Shown one piece after another: positions 35,663 to 44,196 of a DNA stretch of 64,000 nucleotides; the first letter of the stretch is position 1; each line of letters opens with the position of its first letter. The stretch comes from an uncultured Amylibacter sp. (GTDB lineage: Bacteria > Pseudomonadota > Alphaproteobacteria > Rhodobacterales > Rhodobacteraceae): the NCBI GenBank assembly GCA_947497475.1, contig CANMGS010000001.1, positions 558,001-622,000 of the forward strand. Direction: 5' to 3'. The notes beneath the pieces were generated by a model, which saw only the letters and a program-made list of their open reading frames with translations, was not told the origin of the DNA and did not search any database. The position numbers and the translations under genes are program-made.

Positions 35663-36745
35663 ATGAATGTAGATAACAACAAAAAATGCCCTGCTATACT
35701 TGGCAGGGCGTATCCAGCGTTGCAGTCCAACCGTGTGACAGCAACGCTTTTATCACGTCTACCGCTACATTCAGAAACGGCAGATCCAGATGATCTTATC
35801 TTGGATTTGCTGGATGAACATAACGCTGTGATTGCTTGTGCGCCTTTATCCGAGGTTACAATAGATGCTCCACTTGGGTCCATGCCACGACGCATGACTT
35901 TTCCAGATGGGACTTTATTTGAAACGGATGATCATGAAGGCGTTCATGCACTCACAGGTGAAACTCGTGGTTCCATCATTCACGGATTAGAACAATTCGG
36001 CCCACGCTTAATAGTAATTGTGCTTGCAACAATTGCCGCGGTTTGGGTCTTATGGCGCTTTGGTTTGGATATTCTTGTTGCCGCTGCAATTGCCATAACA
36101 CCTCCTATTCTTGTTGAGCAAATTGATCGTGGAACACTTCAAACCATTGATTACGCTATGGCCGACGACACCGAGTTAGAAGACCCCGAAAAAGCCAAGG
36201 TTCAGAAAATATTCGAACGTCTGCTGTCTTATATAGATGAAGATGACATTGGCACGTCAGATTTTAAACTTCTGTTTCGCAGTATGCCAGATGTTGGCCC
36301 GAATGCATTCGCCCTACCAAATGGCACTATCGTCATGACGGATCAATTCGTCGATGAATTCAATGATGAAGATGTTCTTGCGGGCGTCTTAGGGCATGAA
36401 ATGGGCCATGTGATAGAGAAACATGGATTACGTCAAACATATCGCTCGCTTAGTATCTATGTCCTTGTCGCGTTTTTAGTGGGCGATACAGGCCCCATCA
36501 TTGAAGAGTTGCTGCTTGAGGGGAACCTTATTTTATCTCTTTCTTATTCGCGTGATCATGAGGTTTCAGCCGATCAATTTGGATTACGATTGGCACAAGA
36601 CGCTGGTTATGATCCCGCTGGGTTAAAGAAATTCTTTGAATGGGTTACTGAAAATGCCATTGAGCCGCCTCAATGGTTATCAACGCATCCCTCTAGCACA
36701 GAACGTGTGAAAGAAATTGATACGTTTATTGAATCGCTGAATTAA
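35663..36745 (+). CDS. M48 family zinc metalloprotease
   Basis: A 360-residue membrane-associated peptidase. The zinc motif is HEMGH (VLGHEMGHVIEKHG) with the third ligand in SRDHEVSADQFGLRLA, as in HtpX/Oma1/BepA-like M48 enzymes. One hydrophobic segment near residues 113-150 (LIVIVLATIAAVWVLWRFGLDILVAAAIA) anchors it; the protease domain (about 180-360) follows. Co-transcribed with the DUF898 gene; probably membrane-protein quality control, which is inference from family. Confidence 0.92.
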   Translation: MNVDNNKKCPAILGRAYPALQSNRVTATLLSRLPLHSETADPDDLILDLLDEHNAVIACAPLSEVTIDAPLGSMPRRMTFPDGTLFETDDHEGVHALTGETRGSIIHGLEQFGPRLIVIVLATIAAVWVLWRFGLDILVAAAIAITPPILVEQIDRGTLQTIDYAMADDTELEDPEKAKVQKIFERLLSYIDEDDIGTSDFKLLFRSMPDVGPNAFALPNGTIVMTDQFVDEFNDEDVLAGVLGHEMGHVIEKHGLRQTYRSLSIYVLVAFLVGDTGPIIEELLLEGNLILSLSYSRDHEVSADQFGLRLAQDAGYDPAGLKKFFEWVTENAIEPPQWLSTHPSSTERVKEIDTFIESLN

Positions 36746-36750
36746 GCCTC

Positions 36751-37671
36751 TTAAATACGCGCGTAAGCTTTTTTCAAAGTTGGCCATTGTTGAAATATTC
36801 TTTGATCCTTATCATAGGGCCAAAGCTTCAACTCATAGACTTTCGCGGGCTCTAACTGACCTTCAATTGATACACGTTCGTAGCTTTCGTGGTTTTTAAG
36901 GAACTCAAACCCAAGCCCTTCGCATAATTTCTCGCCCTCCATTGAATAGGCAATCGCACAAATGGATTCTATCACAATACCCGCGTCTGCAAGCCCTGAT
37001 ATTTGCTCAAAGAAAGCATTTAAAAGTAGCACACGGGTTTTGTAATTTCGATCAGATAGGATCACCGATAGGTCAAGAAAATAGAGTTTGTATCTACCTG
37101 GCAATCCAAGAAGTTGGGTATTTTTTGCCGATAATTTAGAATTAAAAGACTTTCCAGAAATAATCTGATTATATGCTTCTTCTTTTACAGGGATAAAAAA
37201 CCAATAGCCCACGATATCTGAATGATTACGAACTAAAATACGCCCACAATCTGCCAGCAATTCATGCAATTGAACCCATTGTTTATGGCTGCCTTGTGCA
37301 TCGTCGGAAATGCTTTCGATCGTTTCATCATCAAGGTCAATCAATCTGGTGGTCAGGCTGTCAAAATCCAAACCCATCTGAAAGCAATGGCTGAAATCAT
37401 GCACTTCGTATGATTTGCTATTGTGTACGTCAGTGGTTTCAGATTTTTGGACGGATATGCGGATTAACTCTTCGAAATCATCAATCCCAATTTGCAATTC
37501 ACGGCGCAAAGCGATGATGTGGTGCACTTGCGGTACAATGCCCAGGTTTTCCCAACGTCCGACTGTACGTGCTGTTGCCCCTACGCGGCGTGCCAACTCT
37601 TCTTGGGTTAATCCATTTGATTTTCTTTTGGCATAGATTTCTCTGCTGAGCGGGGTCTTTTCTGTTGCCAT
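36751..37671 (-). CDS. XRE-type HTH protein with acetyltransferase-like C-terminus
   Basis: A 306-residue protein. Residues 4-60 are an XRE/Cro helix-turn-helix (SNGLTQEELARRVGATARTVGRWENLGIVPQVHHIIALRRE). The C-terminal 170 residues (from IVGYWFFIPVKEEAYNQI through YKLYFLDLSVILSDRN...LLNAFFEQI to ESICAIAYSMEGEKLCEGLGFEFLKNH) follow the strand-helix pattern of a GNAT acetyltransferase, ending in the typical LGF segment, though the acetyl-CoA loop is degenerate. It could be a ligand-sensing regulator. A repeat-based operator lies about 50 bases upstream, suggesting autoregulation. Convergent with the M48 gene. Confidence 0.75.
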   Translation of the reverse strand: MATEKTPLSREIYAKRKSNGLTQEELARRVGATARTVGRWENLGIVPQVHHIIALRRELQIGIDDFEELIRISVQKSETTDVHNSKSYEVHDFSHCFQMGLDFDSLTTRLIDLDDETIESISDDAQGSHKQWVQLHELLADCGRILVRNHSDIVGYWFFIPVKEEAYNQIISGKSFNSKLSAKNTQLLGLPGRYKLYFLDLSVILSDRNYKTRVLLLNAFFEQISGLADAGIVIESICAIAYSMEGEKLCEGLGFEFLKNHESYERVSIEGQLEPAKVYELKLWPYDKDQRIFQQWPTLKKAYARI

Positions 37672-37720
37672 GTTTTACGTTGCCCTCATTTTTTAACGCA
37701 CTTGTTAAGTAACAACCAAA

Positions 37721-37749
37721 ATCGGACATTCATGTCCGATATGTCCGAT
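37721..37749. promoter_or_regulatory. Operator-like triple repeat upstream of HTH gene
   Basis: ATCGGACAT-TC-ATGTCCGAT is a perfect inverted repeat with 9-bp arms, followed directly by a third copy, ATGTCCGAT. It lies 50 bases upstream of the XRE/GNAT-like gene start. Two opposed half-sites plus one tandem half-site is the typical layout of a cooperative repressor operator. Confidence 0.7.
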
Positions 37750-37891
37750 CCTGTCTGAATAACAGCCTACTCCTGTACGATTTGTTAAGGTAATATAAAC
37801 ATGCCCATGCTGGCAAATAAAGTTCATTGTTCAATGACAAGTAGTAGCAGTATTAATTAGTACAAATTTAATGAGTGTTTTACGAACTTTG

Positions 37892-37927
37892 GGGTGGTTT
37901 TTGACGGTCTTCCTACAAGAACCACCC
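37892..37927 (-). terminator. Hairpin downstream of putative zincin gene
   Basis: GGGTGGTTTTTG pairs with CAAGAACCACCC (one G-U pair), giving a stem of about 12 bp 15 bases after the stop of the minus-strand gene. The downstream minus-strand tract is not U-rich, so termination efficiency is uncertain. Confidence 0.5.
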
Positions 37928-37942
37928 TGCTCCCATAATAAA

Positions 37943-38662
37943 TCATTTAAACCTGCGCTCAGACACAGATTCATTGAATTTACCTTCAATCGTTGATTTG
38001 AGTAATTTTGAGGCCACGTATTCAATGCTGCGTGTTGCGTTTACATCCTGTCTTAACTGATCATAGAAAGCCACGTTATAGCTATACGCCCCACCATTTA
38101 GCGGGTCATTTTCCAAGCGCATGTCACATTGATTTTTACTGTCCGTTTTGCAAGGAACATGGGAATTATACCCTTGGTCTAAATGTCGTGTTTCATGGAT
38201 CACGACACCTGCAAGTTCAACAGGGTTGCTGGTGCGAATTTTATCAACATTGATATCGATTTGATGTGGCCCGAAATAGCTGATGCCAGAATAGCCAAAG
38301 ATCAATCGTTTGCTAAAAACTGGATTGACCTGTTTCATCCATGCATAAAAGCCAAACCCCTTTGTCCCGTCGTTTTGTTCGCCCCCCATTGTATCAATCA
38401 GAAACAAAGCATGGGCCATATTTGCATCTGCTGTACCACATTCGAACGACTCGAAGCTCCATGTGTCATCAAATTGAAAATCATTCCTATATTTGGTCTG
38501 CCAAAGCTGGTTTAAATTTACACATTCTGCTTTTGACAAGCTGAAATCCGTTCTGTGCGCAGGGGACAAAACATAAAGAAACAAAGCTATAAAACCGCAA
38601 AACAACAAGAAAGAGCGCAACTCTTTCTTTTGTGCTTTTACTCTGCCTAAACTATCAAACAT
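37943..38662 (-). CDS. Membrane-anchored putative HExxH metalloprotease
   Basis: About 239 residues with an N-terminal anchor (RSFLLFCGFIALFLYVL) and an extracytoplasmic domain. The segment AGVVIHETRHLDQGYNSHVPC contains HExxH (about H156, E157, H160), and LENDPLNGGAYSYNVAF downstream could provide the third zinc ligand. Cysteines (SKAEC, FECGT, HVPCK, NQCDM) may form disulfides. I know uncharacterised proteins with a similar HExRH plus GAY pattern but no named family. The start is uncertain: ATG at 38710 or GTG at 38731 would add 16-23 residues; none has a good ribosome binding site. Confidence 0.65.
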   Translation of the reverse strand: MFDSLGRVKAQKKELRSFLLFCGFIALFLYVLSPAHRTDFSLSKAECVNLNQLWQTKYRNDFQFDDTWSFESFECGTADANMAHALFLIDTMGGEQNDGTKGFGFYAWMKQVNPVFSKRLIFGYSGISYFGPHQIDINVDKIRTSNPVELAGVVIHETRHLDQGYNSHVPCKTDSKNQCDMRLENDPLNGGAYSYNVAFYDQLRQDVNATRSIEYVASKLLKSTIEGKFNESVSERRFK

Positions 38663-38889
38663 AAAGGTAGTATAAAACAAACCACAGTTGCGTATAGATG
38701 CGTAACGCATTGTTGACTCTATACCCAACACCCGTTACATCCCCGCTAAATCCATAGGAAGTGCCAAACTTCCGGTCTTGTAATGATCAAGATCGCCACC
38801 AGTCAGCGAGTTTCGCCCACTGGTGTGTTTTGCGTTTGGCCAATCACTTCCTATATTGATGAAATGATAACGGTCGAAAGGGGCCTGAT

Positions 38890-40401
38890 ATGTTTGAGAA
38901 TTTATCCGATCGCCTCTCTGGCGTCTTTGACAAGCTTACAAAACAAGGTGCTTTGTCAGATGAGGATGTATCCGTTGCGTTGCGCGAAGTGCGCGTTGCC
39001 CTTTTAGAGGCTGACGTTTCACTGTCTGTCGCGCGTGATTTTATCAAAGCTATTCAGGAAAAAGCCACAGGTCAGAATGTTACGAAATCCGTAACACCGG
39101 GCCAACAAGTTGTGAAAATCGTTCACGACGAAATGGTGCACTTCCTATCAGGCGAAGATGCAAATGCGGGTCAGTTAAAAATTGACAACCCACCTGCCCC
39201 AATCTTGATGGTTGGTTTGCAAGGTGGTGGTAAAACAACGACCACTGCAAAACTTGCAAAACGCCTGCTTGAAAAAGAAAAGAAAAAAGTTCTGATGGCG
39301 TCTTTGGACACCAACCGCCCAGCGGCGATGGAACAATTGGCAATCTTGGGTACGCAAATTGGCGTCGATACATTGCCAATCATCAAAGGTGAAAACGCGG
39401 TTAAGATCGCGAAGCGCGCAAAACAACAGGCCACATTGGGCGGCTATGATGTTTACATGTTGGATACTGCTGGCCGTTTATCCATTGATGACGAGTTGAT
39501 GGCCGAGGTCGAGGCGGTGCGCGATGTGGCAACACCACGCGAAACGCTTTTGGTTGTTGACGGCCTGACAGGTCAAGATGCTGTGCATACGGCTGAAAAC
39601 TTTGACGAACGCATCGGCATTTCAGGCGTTGTTCTAACACGCATGGATGGCGACGGTCGCGGCGGTGCAGCGCTTTCTATGAAAGCTGTGACTGGCAAAC
39701 CTATTAAATTCGTCGGCCTTGGCGAAAAGATGGACGCGTTGGAAGAGTTCCATCCAGAACGTGTTGCAGGCCGTATTTTGGGCATGGGCGATATCGTATC
39801 ATTGGTGGAAAAAGCCCAAGAAACCATCGAGGCTGAACAAGCTGAAAAGATGATGAAGCGCTTCAAAAAAGGTCAGTTCAATATGAACGACCTGCGCGCA
39901 CAGCTTGAACAGATGATGAAAATGGGCGGCATGCAAGGCGTGATGGGTATGATGCCAGGCATGGGCAAAATGGCCAAGAAGATCGAAGAATCTGGTGGCA
40001 TTGACGATAAGATTTTCAAACGTCAGATTGCATTGATCCAATCTATGACGAAAAAAGAACGCGCCAACCCACAGATTATGCAAGCCAGCCGCAAAAAGCG
40101 TGTGGCGGCAGGTGCAGGCCTGTCTGTTTCTGAATTGAACCAACTTTTGAAAATGCAACGCCAAATGGGCGACATGATGAAGAAGATGGGCAAAGGTGGC
40201 ATGTTGAAACAAGCCATGAAGGGCATGATGGGCAAAGGCGGCGATATGCCAGAGATGCCAAAGGATATGGATCCAGGCAAGATGGACATGAAAGCCATGG
40301 AAGAAGCCGCCAAGAAAATGAATAAGATGCCAGGTGGTTTACCTGGTTTAGGCGGTGGCAACTTGCCACTTGGCCTGTCAGGGTTCGGTAAGAAGAAATG
40401 A
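38890..40401 (+). CDS. ffh: Signal recognition particle protein Ffh
   Basis: SRP54 GTPase of 503 residues that binds 4.5S RNA and signal sequences of membrane proteins. N domain (1-85), G domain with GLQGGGKTTTTAKLA, DTNRPAA, DTAGR and TRMDGDGRGG, and a methionine-rich M domain (about 320-503: MMKMGGMQGVMGMMPGMGKM). First gene of a long co-directional run leading to rpsP, rimM and trmD. Ribosome binding site AAAGGGG before ATG. An inverted repeat CACCAGT/ACTGGTG at 38797-38825 lies in its leader. Confidence 0.98.
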   Translation: MFENLSDRLSGVFDKLTKQGALSDEDVSVALREVRVALLEADVSLSVARDFIKAIQEKATGQNVTKSVTPGQQVVKIVHDEMVHFLSGEDANAGQLKIDNPPAPILMVGLQGGGKTTTTAKLAKRLLEKEKKKVLMASLDTNRPAAMEQLAILGTQIGVDTLPIIKGENAVKIAKRAKQQATLGGYDVYMLDTAGRLSIDDELMAEVEAVRDVATPRETLLVVDGLTGQDAVHTAENFDERIGISGVVLTRMDGDGRGGAALSMKAVTGKPIKFVGLGEKMDALEEFHPERVAGRILGMGDIVSLVEKAQETIEAEQAEKMMKRFKKGQFNMNDLRAQLEQMMKMGGMQGVMGMMPGMGKMAKKIEESGGIDDKIFKRQIALIQSMTKKERANPQIMQASRKKRVAAGAGLSVSELNQLLKMQRQMGDMMKKMGKGGMLKQAMKGMMGKGGDMPEMPKDMDPGKMDMKAMEEAAKKMNKMPGGLPGLGGGNLPLGLSGFGKKK

Positions 40402-40733
40402 TCACTTGTTCGCTGACATATGTGATCGACCCTTACAAAGTGGACGATTTTGAAACCTACGCCAAAGCGTGGATTCATCTGGTGAACAAACTGGGTGGCA
40501 CGCATCACGGTTATTGGTTCCCGCATGAAGGTGCGAACAACATCGCCTATTGCCATTTCTCGTTCCCATCATTGGCAGCATATGAAGATTACCGCGAGCG
40601 CATGGCAGCAGATGCTGAATGCCAAGCGGCCTATGCATTTGCAGAAAAGACACGTTGCATCATTTCATACGAGCGCAGCTTTACGCGCCCTGTTTTGGAA
40701 GGTGCGTCACCACAGGAGCTTGGATTGGTATGA
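40398..40733 (+). CDS. NIPSNAP family protein
   Basis: A 111-residue ferredoxin-like (dimeric alpha-beta barrel) protein: VIDPYKVDDFETYAKAWIHLVNKLGGTHHGYWFPHEGANNIAYCHFSFPSLAAYEDYRERM is typical. Function unknown. Its start overlaps the ffh stop by 4 bases (ATGA) and its stop overlaps the GNAT start, so it is embedded in the ffh operon. Confidence 0.88.
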   Translation: MITCSLTYVIDPYKVDDFETYAKAWIHLVNKLGGTHHGYWFPHEGANNIAYCHFSFPSLAAYEDYRERMAADAECQAAYAFAEKTRCIISYERSFTRPVLEGASPQELGLV

Positions 40734-41239
40734 TACAGCCAATTGAAACCGAGCGCCTGATTTTGCGCCGCCCTGCACCGCGCGACCAAGATATCTGTGT
40801 AGATTTCTTTATGTCTGAACGTGCTGCTGGTGTGGGTGGCCCGTTTGATCTGCACGCAGCATGGCGCCACTTTGCATACGAGCTTGGCCATTGGGAGATT
40901 TATGGCTTTGGCATGTGGGCTGTAACAATGAAGGGTGATGATACCATCCTTGGTTTAATCGGCCCATGGCATCCTGCGGATTGGCCAGAGCGTGAAATCG
41001 GTTGGATGGTCTTTGGAAACGCCGAAGGTAAAAGCATTGCCTTTGAAGCGGCAGAAGCCGCTATCAAACATGCCCGCACAGAATTGGGTTGGACAGATTT
41101 CGTCAGTTATATCAGCGAAGGCTTAACACGTTCTATCGCATTAGCTGAACGCCTTGGTGCCGCTTTGGATCAAAATGCCAAAGGCCCTGATGCACACCCA
41201 TGCCTTGTTTACCGTCACCCTATGCAGGAGGCTTTATGA
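40730..41239 (+). CDS. GNAT family N-acetyltransferase (RimJ/RimL-like)
   Basis: A 169-residue acetyltransferase starting IETERLILRRPAPRDQD, with IGWMVFGNAEGKSIAFEAAEAAIKHAR as acetyl-CoA segment and SYISEGLTRSIALAERLGAA at the end. Resembles ribosomal-protein acetyltransferases. The Q/RxxGxG/A loop is altered (NAEGKSIAFEA). ATG at 40730 overlaps the NIPSNAP stop; the track start at 40619 is inside that gene. Confidence 0.9.
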   Translation: MIQPIETERLILRRPAPRDQDICVDFFMSERAAGVGGPFDLHAAWRHFAYELGHWEIYGFGMWAVTMKGDDTILGLIGPWHPADWPEREIGWMVFGNAEGKSIAFEAAEAAIKHARTELGWTDFVSYISEGLTRSIALAERLGAALDQNAKGPDAHPCLVYRHPMQEAL

Positions 41240-41538
41240 TGTCTGATGATGTTATTAAACTTGCCGCTGATGTTCTAAAGGGACACCGCGAAAGTATTGA
41301 TCGTTTGGATGCCGTGTTGATTTACACATTGGCCGAACGGTTCAAGCACACCAAAGCTGTTGGCGTGCTGAAAGCAGAACACACACTTCCGCCATCTGAT
41401 CCGATGCGCGAAGCCCACCAAATCGAACGTTTGCAACGCATGGCGTTAGACGCAGACTTAGACCCTGAGTTCGCTAAGAAGTTTTTGAACTTCATCATCA
41501 GCGAAGTCATCCAACACCATAAGAAACATCAAGAATGA
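41236..41538 (+). CDS. Chorismate mutase, AroQ class
   Basis: A 100-residue all-helical mutase converting chorismate to prephenate for phenylalanine and tyrosine. IDRLDAVLIYTLAERFKHTKAVGVLKAEHTLPPSDPMREAHQIERLQRMALDADLDPEFAKKFLNFIISEVIQHH matches the AroQ fold with catalytic arginine/lysine positions. Starts in a 4-base overlap with the GNAT gene. Ends 47 bases before rpsP. Confidence 0.92.
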   Translation: MMSDDVIKLAADVLKGHRESIDRLDAVLIYTLAERFKHTKAVGVLKAEHTLPPSDPMREAHQIERLQRMALDADLDPEFAKKFLNFIISEVIQHHKKHQE

Positions 41539-41585
41539 ACGCAGTAAGCACTGCACTCAAATAGCTACTTTAGGAGAAATACATC

Positions 41586-42014
41586 ATGGCTATGAAAATC
41601 AGACTGGCCCGCGGCGGCTCTAAGAAACGTCCATTTTATCGCGTTGTTGCGGCTGACAGCCGTATGCCACGTGACGGTCGTTACGTTGAAAAATTGGGTA
41701 CATACAACCCACTATTGCCAAAAGACAGCGAAGAGCGCGTTAAATTGGACATGGAACGCGTAAACTACTGGTTGGGCGAAGGCGCACAGCCATCTGACCG
41801 TGTTGCACGTTTCCTAGAAGCAGCAGGCGTTTTGGCAAAAACAGAGCGTAACAACCCTGAAAAAGCTGTTCCTGGCAAAAAAGCACAAGAGCGTATCGAA
41901 GAGAAAGCACAAAAAGCAGCTGACGCTGAAGAAGCTGCAAAAGCAGCGGCTGAAGCTCCTGCAGAGGAAGCACCAGCTGAAGAAGCTCCTGCAGAAGAAG
42001 CAGCAGCTGAGTAA
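41586..42014 (+). CDS. rpsP: 30S ribosomal protein S16
   Basis: Ribosomal protein S16: [44 protein letters not shown] is diagnostic. At 142 residues it is longer than the usual 80-90 because of an alanine/glutamate-rich C-terminal tail ending in a PAEEA repeat. Good ribosome binding site (TAGGAGAAATACATC). Followed by bluB, then rimM, so the rpsP-rimM-trmD operon is preserved with insertions. Confidence 0.98.
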   Translation: MAMKIRLARGGSKKRPFYRVVAADSRMPRDGRYVEKLGTYNPLLPKDSEERVKLDMERVNYWLGEGAQPSDRVARFLEAAGVLAKTERNNPEKAVPGKKAQERIEEKAQKAADAEEAAKAAAEAPAEEAPAEEAPAEEAAAE

Positions 42015-42038
42015 TTGGCATTACGCTTGGAGATATAG

Positions 42039-42671
42039 ATGCGCGAATTTTCGCAAGATTTTCAATCCGAGCTTTCTGCATTGATGAAGTGGCGCCGCGA
42101 TGTGCGCCACTTCAAACCTGACACCGTTCCCCAAGATTTAATCCAAGAATGTTTGGATGTATTTCAAGACGCGCCATCCGTTGGCCTGTCTGAACCTTGG
42201 CGGATTGTGCAGTTGAAATCGGATGCCAGCCGCCAAAAAGCGCTGGAAAATTTTCAATCTGCGAATGCTGATGCATTGGCGGATTACGATGGTGAAAAAG
42301 CTAATCTATATGCATCCCTGAAATTGTCAGGCATGAAAGACGCACCTGTTCAGTTGGCTATATTCTGCGAAGAAGACACACCAAAAGGTGGCGGTTTGGG
42401 CGCACAAACGATGCCAGAGATGCGCCGCTATTCAGTGGTGGCTGCGATCATGACATTTTGGCTGAAAGCCCGCGCACATGGTTTGGGGTTGGGTTGGGTT
42501 TCCATCCTTGATCCTGACCAATTACGCGCTGATTTGGATGTGCCCAACAATTGGACCTTGGTAGCGTATCTTTGTATGGGATACCCTCAAGAAGAAACGC
42601 TGACACCTGAATTAGAAACCGTTGGTTGGGAAGCACGCGACCCTGAATTGACAAAAGTGATTGAGCGATAA
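42039..42671 (+). CDS. bluB: 5,6-dimethylbenzimidazole synthase
   Basis: BluB cannibalises reduced FMN with oxygen to produce the lower ligand of cobalamin. The protein (210 residues) is of nitroreductase fold with [33 protein letters not shown] and [16 protein letters not shown] as hallmarks. It sits inside the rpsP-rimM-trmD ribosomal operon. Links with the cobalamin riboswitch/importer locus at 19-22 kb and implies de novo or salvage cobalamin synthesis. Confidence 0.93.
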   Translation: MREFSQDFQSELSALMKWRRDVRHFKPDTVPQDLIQECLDVFQDAPSVGLSEPWRIVQLKSDASRQKALENFQSANADALADYDGEKANLYASLKLSGMKDAPVQLAIFCEEDTPKGGGLGAQTMPEMRRYSVVAAIMTFWLKARAHGLGLGWVSILDPDQLRADLDVPNNWTLVAYLCMGYPQEETLTPELETVGWEARDPELTKVIER

Positions 42672-42672
42672 A

Positions 42673-43209
42673 ATGTCGAAATCTGATCTGATCTGTATTG
42701 GTGCAATTATCGGGGCCTTTGGTGTTAAGGGCGAATTACGCGTGAAAAGTTTTTGCGCGGAACCATCTGATATTGGCAACTACAACCCTTTAACATCAGA
42801 AGATGGCGAACAGAGTTTTGATCTTACGGTCAAAGGCCCCATCAAAAGTGGGTATTCTTGCCGTATCAAAGGCGTTCAATACAAAGATCAGGCCGACGCG
42901 CTGCGAGGTGTGCGCTTATTCACGAACCGCGAAAACTTACCGTCTCTGCCAGACGATGAATTCTATCACGCCGATCTGATTGGGTTGGATGTGGTTGATA
43001 CTGGCGGTGAGAAATTGGGAAAAATCGAAGCTGTATATGATCACGGCGCTGGGGATATGTTGGAAATTTCAGGCAAAGGCATCAAAAATACTGTGATGTT
43101 GCCTTTTACGCGCGAAGCAGTTCCGACGATTGATTTGGAAGCCGGCCGCGTTATAACAGATCCACCTACTGGTATTTTTCCAGATTCCACTGACGAAAAG
43201 GACCCTTAA
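42673..43209 (+). CDS. rimM: Ribosome maturation factor RimM
   Basis: A 178-residue 16S rRNA maturation factor. N-terminal beta barrel ([25 protein letters not shown]) and C-terminal PRC barrel ([36 protein letters not shown]). It helps 30S head assembly and interacts with S19. ATG at 42673, directly after the bluB stop, is a better start than TTG at 42661. Confidence 0.97.
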   Translation: MSKSDLICIGAIIGAFGVKGELRVKSFCAEPSDIGNYNPLTSEDGEQSFDLTVKGPIKSGYSCRIKGVQYKDQADALRGVRLFTNRENLPSLPDDEFYHADLIGLDVVDTGGEKLGKIEAVYDHGAGDMLEISGKGIKNTVMLPFTREAVPTIDLEAGRVITDPPTGIFPDSTDEKDP

Positions 43210-43212
43210 GTC

Positions 43213-44154
43213 GTGGATATAGAAACCGCTGCATTACAATTGGTGAAAGCTGAAAAGCGGTTCGAGGCCCTAAAATCTGAGCACAGTGAACTCCGCCACC
43301 TGAACTTAACGGAAATGTATCAATCCGTTGAGGATCGCGCAGTATTTGCAGGGGATTGGTATGATAATAAAGTCATCGTAAAGCTTTTATTTACCAAACA
43401 ACAAAAGGCAAAAACAACAGAAATTTATGAAATGCAATCAAGGGCTTTCAAAGCTCTGAAGACAAAACGAAATCGTATTGCAGAAACATTATTCCACCTT
43501 CCAAACGAAGGCTTATTTGTGTTTGAATATATTGATGGAACAGGTTTCGATGAGTTATTGAAAAATGCGTCACGACAAGGAGCCGAAAAGCTCTATAACC
43601 GTGCTGGATATTGGCTGCGTGACTTCACAGAACCCACAAAAACCAAGAACCGCGTATTTCGAAAAATATTATTGCAGAGGGCGAGGAAATATCCACAGCG
43701 GATATCCGAGCCGAAAACTTTGCAGCTCGCACAACAAATGTTTCTTTGCTTAAGAAAACTATCTCATAGCATTGGGGCATCCGATGTTGATCGTGCAGTG
43801 GCTCATATGGACCTGTATCCACGTAATCTTATGCAAACAGATGATGCCGTGTATGGAATTGACCTGCAAAACACGAATGAAATGTTTGTATTTGATGATA
43901 TTGCGCGGTTCATGATGGGTGCGAGTTGGATGCAAGAAAGAGATCATCCATTAACATATGGTGTGGACGAAGCATTTTTGAGTGCTTTTCTATCTGGATA
44001 CGGTGCAGATCAATCCGAAGACATGATGCACAGTTTGCGGTTTTTTATCGCCAAAGCTGTGTTGGACCATCTGTGCACACGGAACCAAACGCTTAAACAA
44101 ATTCCCTATTACACCCAGATGGCGCAACAATTTATAAGGGTTTATGGAACCTAA
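43213..44154 (+). CDS. APH-like kinase-fold protein in rimM-trmD operon
   Basis: A 313-residue protein with an aminoglycoside-phosphotransferase/choline-kinase type catalytic core: AHMDLYPRNLMQTDDAVYGIDLQNT supplies the HxDxxxxN loop and the metal-binding aspartate, and VIVKLLFT plus FVFEYIDG belong to the N-lobe. The glycine loop is not obvious. It begins at GTG 3 bases after rimM and precedes trmD, so it is likely expressed with ribosome maturation genes. Substrate unknown; related proteins phosphorylate sugars, small molecules or proteins. Confidence 0.7.
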   Translation: MDIETAALQLVKAEKRFEALKSEHSELRHLNLTEMYQSVEDRAVFAGDWYDNKVIVKLLFTKQQKAKTTEIYEMQSRAFKALKTKRNRIAETLFHLPNEGLFVFEYIDGTGFDELLKNASRQGAEKLYNRAGYWLRDFTEPTKTKNRVFRKILLQRARKYPQRISEPKTLQLAQQMFLCLRKLSHSIGASDVDRAVAHMDLYPRNLMQTDDAVYGIDLQNTNEMFVFDDIARFMMGASWMQERDHPLTYGVDEAFLSAFLSGYGADQSEDMMHSLRFFIAKAVLDHLCTRNQTLKQIPYYTQMAQQFIRVYGT

Positions 44155-44196
44155 TAAGGGCTGTTCAAACCTTAATTATTCTCGTATCGGGTAGCT

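Noticed and set aside
37831-38025. 64-aa minus-strand ORF before the putative zincin stop
   Set aside because: Overlaps a hairpin and the end of the zincin gene in another frame; no sign of coding.
40076-40556. Minus-strand ORFs opposite the Ffh M domain
   Set aside because: Shadows of the methionine-rich domain; unusual composition follows from its repeated ATG codons.
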